A stretch of 64,000 nt of DNA from Leptospira vanthielii serovar Holland str. Waz Holland = ATCC 700522 (GTDB taxonomy: Bacteria > Spirochaetota > Leptospiria > Leptospirales > Leptospiraceae). The first letter of the stretch is position 1. Every line of letters begins with the position of its first letter. Made by a program: the position numbers and the translations under genes. Of the stretch, positions 1 through 8,710 are shown in pieces. The DNA is taken from contig NZ_AOGY02000065.1 of NCBI RefSeq assembly GCF_000332455.1, forward strand, positions 124,001-188,000. The letters are read 5' to 3'. Under the pieces are notes generated by a model that saw only the letters and a list, made by a program, of their open reading frames with translations, ran no database searches and was not told the DNA's origin.

Positions 1-60
1 GACCGAAGCGATTCCCGCGGACCATCTCAATCACACAAAACTAAAATCAACATCTCTTAA

Positions 61-172
61 AACGTAGCGACCCCGCGCAGGCTTTATAAAAGCCGGAGGC
101 GAAGTTGGCCTAAAGGGCCAAGGGTGGATGGAGCGTGAAGCCATTTTTCCGAAGGCAGGAAGCCTGACACTA
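61..172. other. structured GC-rich intergenic element
   Basis: This stretch lies between the left edge and the stop codon of the minus-strand ligase gene. It is richer in G and C than its surroundings and holds two perfect short hairpins: GGCTTT-ATA-AAAGCC (80-94) and TTGGCC-TAAAG-GGCCAA (105-121). A weaker AGGC/GCCT pair lies at 154-164. The ligase stop codon sits in its right end. It looks like a dispersed intergenic repeat or a bidirectional termination region, but only one copy is in the window. In bases 1-60 all three plus-strand frames run open and then stop (42-44, 58-60, 65-67), so the tail of an upstream gene may be there, but the frame cannot be chosen. Confidence 0.4.
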
Positions 173-2053
173 ATCGCAATTTCCTGAAATTTCAATCGCC
201 GGTAGGAAAGGATTTTCTCCTTTCCAAGAATATAAAAATCCAAAATCAATAAATTCCACACCGGATCCCAAGTATGCTTTCGGGTTAACAAGAATTGAAA
301 CGATTTTCCTATCATTTAGAATTGTTTCCTTCTTCACAATTCGCTCTGACTGGACTCGGTATTCTTTGTCTTGGTCAAAACTTTCTCTTTTTCTTGTCTC
401 TAGAACCAGTGAGTCGGGCAAATCCCCTTCAATTGTCCCTTCCCAATGGATTTTGATTTGGATTGGGTTTTCACGCACTTGGGCATCCGTATCAAAGTTG
501 ATCTTGTGGTCCAAACATCCTGAGAGTTTAAAATACAATTCCTTCGTTCCTGAAGGGAGAGCGACTGGACCATTCGCATTGATTGACGACTGTGCTAAGG
601 GAAAGGGGGAATTTGTTTCCGTCCGCACTCTGTGGATGAAAAGTTCCTTTGCAGGAGTTTTTGTTAAATAAAAAGCACCAATACTTGAAATAAGAATCCA
701 AAATAGAAGCAGACCATACACTTTGTTTTGAATTTTTCTGATCTGTCTTTTTTCTAGATCATCACTTTTGGGTTTGGATTTCGGCAAAAGGCATAAAATC
801 CCAAGGAAAGGTAAGAGAACTTCATCATCTAACAAAAAACATTGGAAACTGCCGGCAAAGATTATGGTGAAAAAACCCAAATAGAAAAAAGTGTGTTTGT
901 TTACAGTTAAGATGTTTTTTGTGGTTAAGTATAAAAAACCAAAAAAAGAAATTACAGATACCAATCCTCCCAAAATCCAAAAATGCAAAAAGTCAAAATG
1001 AGCATGGGATTTTGGCGTAATGGACAAATCATAATACAATTCTGGCCATTCTTTCACCAATGGAATTGCTTTTGATATAAACTCCGAAGGATAATTCCCA
1101 CTACCGATCCCCCCAAAAAAAGAATCTTTTAAGATACCAAAATTCATTTTATGAATCCATACTCTTTGGTTCTCTAACGAACGTTTAGCGAATATATCAT
1201 CAATGGCCCTTTGGAATAACCAGTTGTGCTGGTAGAGTAGAAAAGACAGAAAAAGGATCCCAAGGAGACCAAACCCAATCCAGGGAAGGATTTTTTTAAT
1301 AGAAACCTTTTTTTGAAGAGAAAGAAGTATGAAACCGAAAAGTAATCCAAACCAAACCGATCGACTTTGGTTAAGAAAGAGTAAAACCAAACCTAAAAAA
1401 GAAAACCCAAGTAGATAAATGAGACTTAGCTTGTGTCTGGCTTTTTTTCTAAAGATATTAAAATTTCGCAGAGTTCTTACAAAGATTGAGGGAAGATATA
1501 GTGCCAGTAATCCACCATACGTTAGGTGGGTACTTTGAAATCCAATCGGCAAATAAAGAGGGAACTTTCCCATAACGTTTGCCAGTTGGTGGGGGAGGCG
1601 GCGGCCGGTTAGATACTGAAATCCATCCATCACAAAAGGAGCCAATCGGTAGGGAAAAAGAAGGGAAATAATTCCGGAAAGGATGAGAAATACGGCTCCT
1701 ATTTCCACGGCTCGTTTTAATATTTTTTTCTGATTCCAAGTCAGACGAGAATGGTGTAACAATAGAAAACCCATCCAAATATCACCAAACTCGGATTTCA
1801 TAAGAGTTCGTTTCCAATCAACAACATCCCAATGCAAAACTGGGGTGATTAAAAAACTGAGATAAAGAAGGAGCCAAAAAAGGAAATGAGATTCAAATCT
1901 TGGAAGCTTTTTTTGCCAAGCAGAATCCAGAAACAAAAAGAAAAGCGAAGTACCGGCAAAAATTTGGGAAAGGCTAATCGAAAACGGGGAAAGAATAAAG
2001 AAAAGGTATAGAAAAACAACGGAAATCTTATGAAATGTTTCTTTCCCAATCAT
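170..2053 (-). CDS. O-antigen ligase/polymerase-like membrane protein with C-terminal extension
   Basis: This is a 627-residue polytopic inner-membrane protein of the Wzy/WaaL (O-antigen ligase) superfamily. Such proteins polymerise O-units or transfer them to lipid A-core at the periplasmic face. Many hydrophobic segments run through the first 465 residues. A helix followed by NQSRSVWFG matches the conserved Wzy_C region, and an SHAHFDFLHFWILGG segment matches the usual H-x-H-containing motif of the large periplasmic loop. After the last membrane helix (about 445-464) there are about 163 polar residues, which are not part of the usual ligase core. It is divergently oriented, 30 bp from a glycosyltransferase gene. 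Ligase and polymerase cannot be told apart from sequence alone. Confidence 0.8.
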   Translation of the reverse strand: MIGKETFHKISVVFLYLFFILSPFSISLSQIFAGTSLFFLFLDSAWQKKLPRFESHFLFWLLLYLSFLITPVLHWDVVDWKRTLMKSEFGDIWMGFLLLHHSRLTWNQKKILKRAVEIGAVFLILSGIISLLFPYRLAPFVMDGFQYLTGRRLPHQLANVMGKFPLYLPIGFQSTHLTYGGLLALYLPSIFVRTLRNFNIFRKKARHKLSLIYLLGFSFLGLVLLFLNQSRSVWFGLLFGFILLSLQKKVSIKKILPWIGFGLLGILFLSFLLYQHNWLFQRAIDDIFAKRSLENQRVWIHKMNFGILKDSFFGGIGSGNYPSEFISKAIPLVKEWPELYYDLSITPKSHAHFDFLHFWILGGLVSVISFFGFLYLTTKNILTVNKHTFFYLGFFTIIFAGSFQCFLLDDEVLLPFLGILCLLPKSKPKSDDLEKRQIRKIQNKVYGLLLFWILISSIGAFYLTKTPAKELFIHRVRTETNSPFPLAQSSINANGPVALPSGTKELYFKLSGCLDHKINFDTDAQVRENPIQIKIHWEGTIEGDLPDSLVLETRKRESFDQDKEYRVQSERIVKKETILNDRKIVSILVNPKAYLGSGVEFIDFGFLYSWKGENPFLPAIEISGNCD

Positions 2054-2083
2054 ATTTGGTTCTAAGAATAGGTTTTAACTCGT

Positions 2084-2905
2084 ATGGAAGGCAAGAGAAA
2101 AAGAAAATTGTCGGTGGCCATCATCACCTTCAATGAAGAAAAAAATATCGGGGATTGTATCCGGTCCATCGAATCTGTAGCGGATGAAATTATTATTTTG
2201 GATTCTTTAAGCACAGACCGTACCAAAGAAATCGCAACTTCCTTTTCCAAAGTAAAATTCTACGAGTCTCCATTCCCTGGCCATGTCGAACAAAAGAACA
2301 AAGCCATTGGTTTTTGTTCGAACGATTGGATTCTTTCCCTTGATGCCGATGAACGCGCAGACAAAACTCTTGTCCATTCAATTGATTCCTTTTTAGAGTC
2401 AGAAGCCACGATGGTAGATGGATTTAAAATTGCTAGACTAACCTATCATTTGGGCCGTTGGATTCGGTATAGTGGATGGTATCCTCTCCGCAGATATCGA
2501 TTGTTCCAAAAAAATGCCGCCACTTGGGTGGGGGAAAATCCGCATGATTACATCGAGTTAAAACCAGGTTCGGTTGGCAAAGTAATGAAAGGAGATATCC
2601 TTCATTATAGTTTCACTGATTTTAGCCACCAAATTACAACCATCAATCAGTTCTCCAGTATCGTTGCTTATACTCGTTATGCGAAAGGGGAAAGGTTTTC
2701 ACTTGCCAAAACAATGTTTAAACCCTTCGGTAAGTTTTTAGAAATTTATATTTTCAAATTTGGTTTTTTAGACGGAATTCCTGGGCTTTGGATTGCCATT
2801 GCCTCTGCATTTTCGACCTTCCTTAAATTTGCTAAACTGTATGAACTAGATCGGAAGTATGTGGAACGGCCTTCCAATGTAAGAAAAGAGTATGGCAAAA
2901 ACTAA
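2084..2905 (+). CDS. glycosyltransferase family 2, WaaE/KdtX-like
   Basis: This 273-residue GT-A fold glycosyltransferase is predicted to act at the cytoplasmic face in LPS core or surface glycan assembly. The N-terminus SVAIITFNEEKNIGDCI is the typical GT2 nucleotide-binding strand. LDSLSTDRT and the DADE acidic motif (about residue 90) fit metal and sugar-nucleotide binding. The C-terminal half, with LHYSFTDFSHQI and a hydrophobic stretch, resembles the WaaE/KdtX beta-glucosyltransferase group. Its stop overlaps the next gene by 14 nt, so it heads a co-transcribed run (hypothetical, gmhA, ABC ATPase). No good ribosome binding site precedes the ATG. The substrate is not determinable from sequence. 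Confidence 0.85.
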   Translation: MEGKRKRKLSVAIITFNEEKNIGDCIRSIESVADEIIILDSLSTDRTKEIATSFSKVKFYESPFPGHVEQKNKAIGFCSNDWILSLDADERADKTLVHSIDSFLESEATMVDGFKIARLTYHLGRWIRYSGWYPLRRYRLFQKNAATWVGENPHDYIELKPGSVGKVMKGDILHYSFTDFSHQITTINQFSSIVAYTRYAKGERFSLAKTMFKPFGKFLEIYIFKFGFLDGIPGLWIAIASAFSTFLKFAKLYELDRKYVERPSNVRKEYGKN

Positions 2906-3665
2906 AAAATCTTCTAAGAAAAGTTGGTTCACGAGGATTTTATCTTTTTTTGGATCCAAAGGGAAAACAAAAGAAGAAGACCCAGGGAAAAGAAAAAAAG
3001 AACCCAAAGCCTTTGCTTTGGAATGGGCCATGGCAATCGAGAATTGGAAAAAGAAACTCCGCACAAAACAAGTGGTTACGGGTGTGGTATTGGAAACACC
3101 CAAGTTTCGCTTAACAAAAACAAACGATAAATTGTTCCGGGCGGAAGGTGAAAACTACAGCCTAATTTTGGTTACAGGAAACCATTTGTATAAAAATAAA
3201 GAGGATAAGTGGGCTGGGGTATTATTTGTAGATGAAGGTGAGTTAGACAAAAATATTTCCAAAGACCTATCGGGACTTGATGGTTTACTTGCTGCGTTAT
3301 CTATACCAAAAACTGATTTATTTTTAGATTCAGATAGTCCTAAAGAGGATTGGCGAATGGTTCTTTCTTGGAAAAGGTTTTGGCAAGAACAATTGGTTTT
3401 ACAGATGAAACCAAATTCTATGGCTCTTGTGATGCTTGCCATCGGGGAGGAATGTCGGATTTTTTTTGAATCGGTTGCCACAGATAGGCAGAAACGATTG
3501 GTTAGAGACGAACTATTTTATTTGAATTTGGGAAATACTGACGAGAACAATCCTTATTCCAAAGCAAAAAACCTATTCGGATTTGGGACAGCCCTTGTCG
3601 AATTTGGAAATATCATAAGTAATATAAAAGAAAGAATGGAAAAGGAAGAAAACCATGAATCATAA
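2892..3665 (+). CDS. hypothetical protein, basic N-terminus
   Basis: A 257-residue protein that I do not recognise. The first 40 residues are very rich in Lys, Ser and Arg (KKSSKKSWFTRIL), then come a globular mixed alpha/beta stretch and a charged C-terminus (KERMEKEENHES). There is no signal peptide or transmembrane helix. It overlaps the glycosyltransferase in front by 14 nt and gmhA behind by 11 nt, so translational coupling within a polysaccharide operon is likely. The basic head could bind membrane or nucleic acid, but that is only inference. Confidence 0.75.
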   Translation: MAKTKKSSKKSWFTRILSFFGSKGKTKEEDPGKRKKEPKAFALEWAMAIENWKKKLRTKQVVTGVVLETPKFRLTKTNDKLFRAEGENYSLILVTGNHLYKNKEDKWAGVLFVDEGELDKNISKDLSGLDGLLAALSIPKTDLFLDSDSPKEDWRMVLSWKRFWQEQLVLQMKPNSMALVMLAIGEECRIFFESVATDRQKRLVRDELFYLNLGNTDENNPYSKAKNLFGFGTALVEFGNIISNIKERMEKEENHES

Positions 3666-4242
3666 ATCACTCATTCAATCACAAATCGAAGATTCGATTG
3701 CCGTAAAACAACAGTTACTACCAGTCCTTTTGCCTTCCATTGAATCTGCTGGAAAATTGTTAGTAGAGTCTTTAAAACAAAATGGATTATTATACTTTTG
3801 TGGGAATGGTGGATCTAGTTGCGATGCTTCACATATTGCAGCAGAGCTTGTAGTTCGTTATAAATCGGGAAATGAAAGAAAAGCCATTCCTGCCCTTGCT
3901 CTCAACAGTGACCAAGCAGTTCTTACTGCTTGCTCCAATGATTATGGTTATGAATATGTATTTCAGAGGCAAGTCCAAGCCTTTGGAAAACCAACGGATG
4001 TTTTCGTTGGCCTGACGACTTCAGGGAATTCGCAGAACATCGTTTTGGCGGTAGAAGAGGCTAGAAAAATTGGAATGAAGGTTGTCCTTTTTTTAGGTGG
4101 GGATGGGGGAAAATTAAAAGGCAAAGCCGATGTGGAAATCATCGTCCCTTCCAAAATTACGGCAAGGATCCAAGAATGCCATATTCTCATTGGTCATATC
4201 CTTTGTAGCATCATTGAAAAGGAACTCTTTGACCTCGATTGA
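3655..4242 (+). CDS. gmhA: phosphoheptose isomerase (sedoheptulose 7-phosphate isomerase)
   Basis: This 195-residue SIS-domain protein is full length for GmhA. The enzyme turns sedoheptulose 7-phosphate into D-glycero-D-manno-heptose 7-phosphate, the first step towards the ADP-heptose of LPS inner core. The sugar-phosphate loop CGNGGSSCDASHIAAEL and the second loop TTSGNSQN are intact, and TARIQECHILIGHILC near the C-terminus is the conserved helix with the catalytic His. The later steps of the same pathway (rfaE1, rfaE2) lie about 24 kb downstream in this window. It overlaps genes on both sides, consistent with an operon. Confidence 0.93.
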   Translation: MNHKSLIQSQIEDSIAVKQQLLPVLLPSIESAGKLLVESLKQNGLLYFCGNGGSSCDASHIAAELVVRYKSGNERKAIPALALNSDQAVLTACSNDYGYEYVFQRQVQAFGKPTDVFVGLTTSGNSQNIVLAVEEARKIGMKVVLFLGGDGGKLKGKADVEIIVPSKITARIQECHILIGHILCSIIEKELFDLD

Positions 4243-4984
4243 TCCAAATGCTGTCCAAATTAAAAATGCCACCATCGAAACCAGTGATGGGCAAAAAATT
4301 TGGAAGGGAATTTCTTTAGAGATTAAGAAGGGGGTTGTCCACGGCATTATCGGTGAATCCGGATCGGGAAAATCGACACTCGGATTTTCTTTGTTTGGAA
4401 TGGTTCCCAAGGGTTGTCATTTGTTTTACGATGTATTCTCTGTGCTCGGAGAAGATGTTTTATCGAAACGTTTAGGTTCTCGCTTGTTTTTGGTGCCACA
4501 AAATCCCAACGGAGCCTTCCATCCCTTTCGAACTATAGAGGCACAAATTAAAGATTTTTTTAAACTATCAGGACTTGATTCTGTATCGTATGAATCATTG
4601 TTTTTGATTTGGGACCAGTTGTCGATTCCTAGAAACCACTGGAAGGAATATGCAAGGACACTGTCTGGTGGTGAGAAACAGGGAATCCTTCTTTCTTTAG
4701 CTTTTTTACGAACTCCTGAAATTTTGGTATTGGATGAACCAACAACAGGCCTCGATGCCTTTTCTGAAAAAATTGTCTTGGAAACCGTCCAAAACCTTGC
4801 AAAAATGGGGATGACAGTTGTTTTTATTACGCACGAGTTTCGGATCGTCGAAAGTCTGGCCTCCCAAGTTACGATAATGAAACAAGGGGAAGTCGTAGAA
4901 ACCATTTCGGTTCTAAACCAAAACCTGGAGCCAAAAACAGAATATGGAAAACAACTTAAGGAAGCTTCGCTACTTTTTCAGTAA
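4229..4984 (+). CDS. ABC transporter ATP-binding protein, oligopeptide/nickel (Dpp/Nik) type
   Basis: A 251-residue ABC ATPase with Walker A GESGSGKST, Q-loop LVPQNP, signature LSGGEKQG, Walker B ILVLDEPTTGLD and switch ITHEF. The closest type is DppD/DppF/NikE of peptide and metal importers. I place the start at the TTG at 4229, because AAGGAA sits 4 nt upstream and the first homologous strand follows directly. The frame stays open further back, but only through gmhA. It overlaps gmhA by 14 nt. No permease or binding-protein gene is nearby, so it either serves a transporter encoded elsewhere or has another role. Confidence 0.85.
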   Translation: MTSIDPNAVQIKNATIETSDGQKIWKGISLEIKKGVVHGIIGESGSGKSTLGFSLFGMVPKGCHLFYDVFSVLGEDVLSKRLGSRLFLVPQNPNGAFHPFRTIEAQIKDFFKLSGLDSVSYESLFLIWDQLSIPRNHWKEYARTLSGGEKQGILLSLAFLRTPEILVLDEPTTGLDAFSEKIVLETVQNLAKMGMTVVFITHEFRIVESLASQVTIMKQGEVVETISVLNQNLEPKTEYGKQLKEASLLFQ

Positions 4985-6404
4985 TTGGCATTTTCTGTTC
5001 CTTGTTTTGATTCCGACGGTTCTTTCTGCTGATCCTGGATTCAAACTTCGTTCCGTGGATGTTGGTTCCTATCCAGAAGTTAAAATCAGATTCCACTCGA
5101 ACACTTCTTTTGATTCCAAAGGATTTGTTCTTTCAGAAAAATTGGATTCCAGTGCGCGGCTTACTGAGTCCTTTCGATTCGAAAAAACTGACTTAAAAAA
5201 CCCAGTCCACTTATATATATCAATTCCTAGTTATACGAATGCTGAGGACAGGCGTTGGATCATCCAATTGGCAAACCAGTTGGTTAAGGTTGGCGAACAA
5301 AGTGGTGGAACATCCAAGTTACAAATCCAGTCTGATGAGAACAAACATTCCTTCGAACGAATTCGTTCTAATGTATTAGATATTTCTTTTCCATTTCCTA
5401 AAGTACCAGCTCCTAACTATCCGATTCGGAATTGGGAGAATTTTCTTGAGGGCATTCCCAAAAACCAGTCCTCCGAAGACCATATCCTCGTCTTTGTCAG
5501 TTTTGCTCCCGAATGGCAGGATCGTTTTGAAATTCCGGAACTGGCAAAACGAATTCGGAATAAGAATTTGCAGCTAATTGTACTCGCACCTAGCTCTTTA
5601 GAAGCCACCAAACTTGCAAGTTATGCGAATGGAAGGCACTATCCTATTTCCAAATCAGATAGTTATTCTGATTTGTTTTCCTATCTACGTGCTCTGGGTC
5701 ATGAAGATTATGAATTGGTTTATTTTTCCCCATGGAACCTTTCTCGATGGAAAACAAACTTTGTCTCGGGGGGACTCGTTTCTGTAGACCAGGGCATTCG
5801 ATTTGAATTCCAATACGAACTTTCTTTTTTCCGATCGTTATACTTACAAATATCCGATCCTTTATTCTTTTTTCCTGTGAGTTTCTTTCTCATTTTTCTT
5901 TGTTTGGCGGCGTTATACTATTTACGTGGATACGAAGAATCAAGTCGAAGTTTGGTGTCCGTAACAAATACTGAGTCTGAATTTTCGGAACGAAAAGAAG
6001 AACTCCAAGTTTACGACCGGATGTATGGGGAGACTATGGAAAAAGCGGCTCGCGACCGTGAGATTGCTTTGGCTATTGCAGAAAAGGCGACTCTTCCCGG
6101 AGCATCGTATTCCTATGCTGTCCTTATGATAAGAGATGGAAATCATTACCCAGACCAATTTCCAATACAATTTGACGAAGTGACCATTGGAAGTTGGGAA
6201 TCAAATCATCTTGTCCTCCAGGACCCTACAGTTGCAGGTATTCACGCGAAGATAAAAAACAGAAAGGGTAAGTATATATTGTTTGATTGTGTATCACAAT
6301 CAGGGGTATATTTAAACGGTAGGAAGTTACTTCGTCCCAAGGTTCTCCATAATTTGGACGAGATTCAAATTGGTAAAACAATCCTGTCGTTTCGAGGTAG
6401 GTAG
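4944..6404 (+). CDS. membrane protein: periplasmic degenerate vWA-like region, one helix, cytoplasmic FHA domain
   Basis: A 486-residue protein. Residues 1-30 form a signal peptide or anchor (FLFLVLIPTVLSA). About 80-280 alternate strands and helices in the order of a von Willebrand A domain: HLYISIPSYTN, then DHILVFVSFAPEW, then NLQLIVLAPSS. However, the DxSxS metal-site motif is absent. A transmembrane helix follows at about 305-328 (PVSFFLIFLCLAALYYL). The C-terminus is a good FHA phosphothreonine-binding domain (TIGSWESNHLVLQD ... VAGIHAKI ... SGVYLNGRKL). It overlaps the ABC gene by 41 nt. It may link an envelope signal to phospho-dependent binding in the cytoplasm, which is inference. 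Confidence 0.75.
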   Translation: MENNLRKLRYFFSNWHFLFLVLIPTVLSADPGFKLRSVDVGSYPEVKIRFHSNTSFDSKGFVLSEKLDSSARLTESFRFEKTDLKNPVHLYISIPSYTNAEDRRWIIQLANQLVKVGEQSGGTSKLQIQSDENKHSFERIRSNVLDISFPFPKVPAPNYPIRNWENFLEGIPKNQSSEDHILVFVSFAPEWQDRFEIPELAKRIRNKNLQLIVLAPSSLEATKLASYANGRHYPISKSDSYSDLFSYLRALGHEDYELVYFSPWNLSRWKTNFVSGGLVSVDQGIRFEFQYELSFFRSLYLQISDPLFFFPVSFFLIFLCLAALYYLRGYEESSRSLVSVTNTESEFSERKEELQVYDRMYGETMEKAARDREIALAIAEKATLPGASYSYAVLMIRDGNHYPDQFPIQFDEVTIGSWESNHLVLQDPTVAGIHAKIKNRKGKYILFDCVSQSGVYLNGRKLLRPKVLHNLDEIQIGKTILSFRGR

Positions 6405-6409
6405 AGAAT

Positions 6410-7237
6410 ATGAATTGGATGATGAGTAAGATTTTTATTTTCCTATTGGTATTTGTTGTAATTTTGTCCACGGTTCATTGTTCAGGTGAGACCTCCAAGA
6501 ATGATACAGCCACATCATTATTATTAGCCAAAGAATCTGGCACTAATGGTTGTACGGTGGCAGGACTTGGAACCCAAATTAAGGCAGGTTATACGGGAAT
6601 CACAACCACAGCTAAATCTGTTTCCTTTGGTCTTTCTGGGGATACACATTATGCAGTGATGCAGATAGCAGGAGCGCAGATTGGAACAAGAGTCGTACTT
6701 TCTCGTTATGCGAAACTAACTGTTTATGTTTCCAGCAGTTGCCCATTGGATTTATCATCAGCGATTTTAGCCAAAGATGGCACGGAATACACAAAGGTAG
6801 AATCACCTGAAACAATCATTAATTTTACAAAATCGGGAAGTTACTTAATTTACCTTTACCAAAAGGAAGATCCAAGCTCCTATCCTTTGACGGTTCTCAC
6901 GGATGGAACTCCTGTCCAGGTTATTTCCGATTCCGATCTAACTGATATTTTGAATGGCGGGTCTACAAAAACATTTAAATTTGCCTGTGATTTGGGATCT
7001 GGGGTTTGCCAAAACTATTACGGGTATCTGACTAGTTGTCTATCGGGAACCAAACAGACAGCCAAATGCACTGAGACCGGTGCCGTGGGTTCCTGCAAAG
7101 TAACTCAGTCTGGAGTGGGTTATATCATCAGTGTCTATACGGCTCCTCTCACCGGTGGAGGCGGTGGAACTGCCGCTACAGATTGCACTGGAGTTTCAGG
7201 AACCTATCTAGACGGATCTACCATCCAAACCCCTTAG
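6410..7237 (+). CDS. putative lipoprotein
   Basis: A 275-residue protein with a lipoprotein signal peptide: a hydrophobic run (IFIFLLVFVVILS) then TVHC, with Cys about residue 25 as the lipidated residue in the relaxed Leptospira style. The mature part is rich in Ser, Thr and Gly and has several cysteines (CDLGSGVCQNYYGYLTSC, CTETGAVGSC), which suggests disulfide-stabilised repeats in an exported protein. It ends with a Gly-rich stretch. I recognise no family. It starts 5 nt after the FHA gene; ATG codons at 6419 and 6422 are alternative starts. Confidence 0.75.
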   Translation: MNWMMSKIFIFLLVFVVILSTVHCSGETSKNDTATSLLLAKESGTNGCTVAGLGTQIKAGYTGITTTAKSVSFGLSGDTHYAVMQIAGAQIGTRVVLSRYAKLTVYVSSSCPLDLSSAILAKDGTEYTKVESPETIINFTKSGSYLIYLYQKEDPSSYPLTVLTDGTPVQVISDSDLTDILNGGSTKTFKFACDLGSGVCQNYYGYLTSCLSGTKQTAKCTETGAVGSCKVTQSGVGYIISVYTAPLTGGGGGTAATDCTGVSGTYLDGSTIQTP

Positions 7238-7263
7238 AACTTCTCTATTTTTCCAAATTCCCT

Positions 7264-7283
7264 GGACATACCACCCCATGTCC
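7264..7283 (+). promoter_or_regulatory. hairpin in leader before leuC, overlapping a weak promoter
   Basis: GGACAT and ATGTCC form a perfect 6-bp stem with an 8-nt loop in the 77-nt gap before leuC. TGGACA at 7263-7268 matches a -35 box in five of six bases, and TATGAC at 7288-7293 is a possible -10 box at a spacing of 19. The hairpin has no T run and so is not a normal terminator. It could be an operator or an RNA element controlling leucine genes, but evidence is thin. Confidence 0.25.
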
Positions 7284-7314
7284 GAGTTATGACTGGAAGT
7301 GAGGGAGTCTAGTT

Positions 7315-8709
7315 ATGAAAACCATGTTTGAGAAGATTTGGAATGACCATTTGGTCCACGAGGATGATGGGACCTGCCTCATCTATATCGACAGACACCT
7401 CGTCCATGAGGTAACAAGCCCGCAGGCCTTTGAAAGCTTAAAATTAACCAACCGAAAAGTGCGTCGTCCCGATGCTACCTTCGCCACTATGGACCATAAC
7501 GTTTCTACGAGAACTCGTGATTGGAAATCTGTGGATCCCATCTCTGTCCTTCAAATGCAAACGCTGATGGACAACTGTAAAGAAAACGAAATTACCTTAT
7601 TTGATATCAACCATCCAGACAATGGAATTGTTCACGTGGTGGCGCCAGAACTTGGACTCACACACCCAGGTATGACTATTGTATGTGGAGATTCGCATAC
7701 AGCAACTCATGGTGCTTTTGGTGCACTTGCATTTGGAATTGGAACTTCGGAAGTGGAACATGTTCTTGCTACACAAACCCTTGTCCAAAAGAAACCAAAA
7801 ACTTTAGAGATTCGAGTGGATGGAAAACTTTCTCCACTAGTTTCTGCGAAGGACATTGTTCTTGCGATCATCGGTAAAATTGGAACTGATGGGGCGACCG
7901 GTTATGTGATCGAATTTACTGGTGAAGCAATTCGTTCTCTCAGTATGGAAGGTCGTATGACCATTTGTAATATGGCCATTGAAGCGGGCGCTCGTGCTGG
8001 TCTTATTTCACCTGATGACACAACCATAAGTTATATCAAAGGAAGAGACTTCGCTCCGAAAGGAGAAGAATTTGATGTAGCAGCTGCTAAGTGGAAAGCG
8101 TATGCAACGGATGTTGGTGCTCAGTTTGATAAAACGGTTACGCTAAATGCAAGTGAAATTGCACCGATGGTATCTTGGGGAACTTCTCCAGGCCAAGTGA
8201 TTCCTGTGACATCTCCCGTTCCTGGACCTGCGGATTTCACCGATCCGATTCAGAAAAAATCAGCAGAGTCAGCACTTGCTTATATGGATTTAAAACCAGG
8301 GCAGAAACTTTCCGATGTAAAGGTGAATAAAGTTTTTATTGGATCTTGCACGAACTCTCGTATCGAAGACCTTCGAGTAGTAGCAGACACCGTTAAGGGT
8401 AAGAAGGTAAGTAAAGAAGTCGAAGCCATCATTGTACCCGGTTCTGGTCGAGTGAAACGACAAGCCGAACAAGAAGGTTTAGATAAGATATTTTTAGAAG
8501 CTGGTTTCCAATGGAGAAACCCAGGTTGTTCTATGTGCCTTGCGATGAATGATGATGTACTATCGCCGGGAGATCGTTGTGCTTCCACTTCGAACAGGAA
8601 TTTTGAAGGAAGACAAGGGAAGGGGGGACGCACCCACCTAGTAGGACCTGCGATGGCAGCAGCTGTCGCAGTAGAAGGACATTTTGTAGACATTCGGGAG
8701 TGGAAATAA
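7315..8709 (+). CDS. leuC: 3-isopropylmalate dehydratase large subunit
   Basis: This 464-residue protein is full length for LeuC. With LeuD it isomerises 2-isopropylmalate to 3-isopropylmalate in leucine synthesis, using a 4Fe-4S cluster. The three cluster cysteines are visible: one in FIGSCTNSR (about 346) and two in NPGCSMC (about 407-410). [19 protein letters not shown] is the conserved substrate region. GAGGGAG lies 7 nt before the ATG, an excellent ribosome binding site. leuD follows after one base, so the pair is co-translated. Confidence 0.97.
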   Translation: MKTMFEKIWNDHLVHEDDGTCLIYIDRHLVHEVTSPQAFESLKLTNRKVRRPDATFATMDHNVSTRTRDWKSVDPISVLQMQTLMDNCKENEITLFDINHPDNGIVHVVAPELGLTHPGMTIVCGDSHTATHGAFGALAFGIGTSEVEHVLATQTLVQKKPKTLEIRVDGKLSPLVSAKDIVLAIIGKIGTDGATGYVIEFTGEAIRSLSMEGRMTICNMAIEAGARAGLISPDDTTISYIKGRDFAPKGEEFDVAAAKWKAYATDVGAQFDKTVTLNASEIAPMVSWGTSPGQVIPVTSPVPGPADFTDPIQKKSAESALAYMDLKPGQKLSDVKVNKVFIGSCTNSRIEDLRVVADTVKGKKVSKEVEAIIVPGSGRVKRQAEQEGLDKIFLEAGFQWRNPGCSMCLAMNDDVLSPGDRCASTSNRNFEGRQGKGGRTHLVGPAMAAAVAVEGHFVDIREWK

Positions 8710-8710
8710 G

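Noticed and set aside
1..67. tail of a plus-strand gene at the left edge
   Set aside because: All three frames are open and then stop within 25 nt of each other, and none gives a recognisable C-terminus.
31..315. minus-strand open frame of 94 codons at the left edge
   Set aside because: It overlaps the 3' end of the ligase gene in another frame and runs through the hairpin element; composition is not protein-like.
4130..4228. ATG start 99 nt upstream for the ABC ATPase
   Set aside because: The extension lies wholly inside gmhA in another frame, has no homology, and the TTG at 4229 has a good ribosome binding site.
4984..5010. possible sigma-54 site (TGGCAT near the ABC gene end)
   Set aside because: The GC element lacks the proper 5-bp spacing to a TTGC and lies inside coding sequence.
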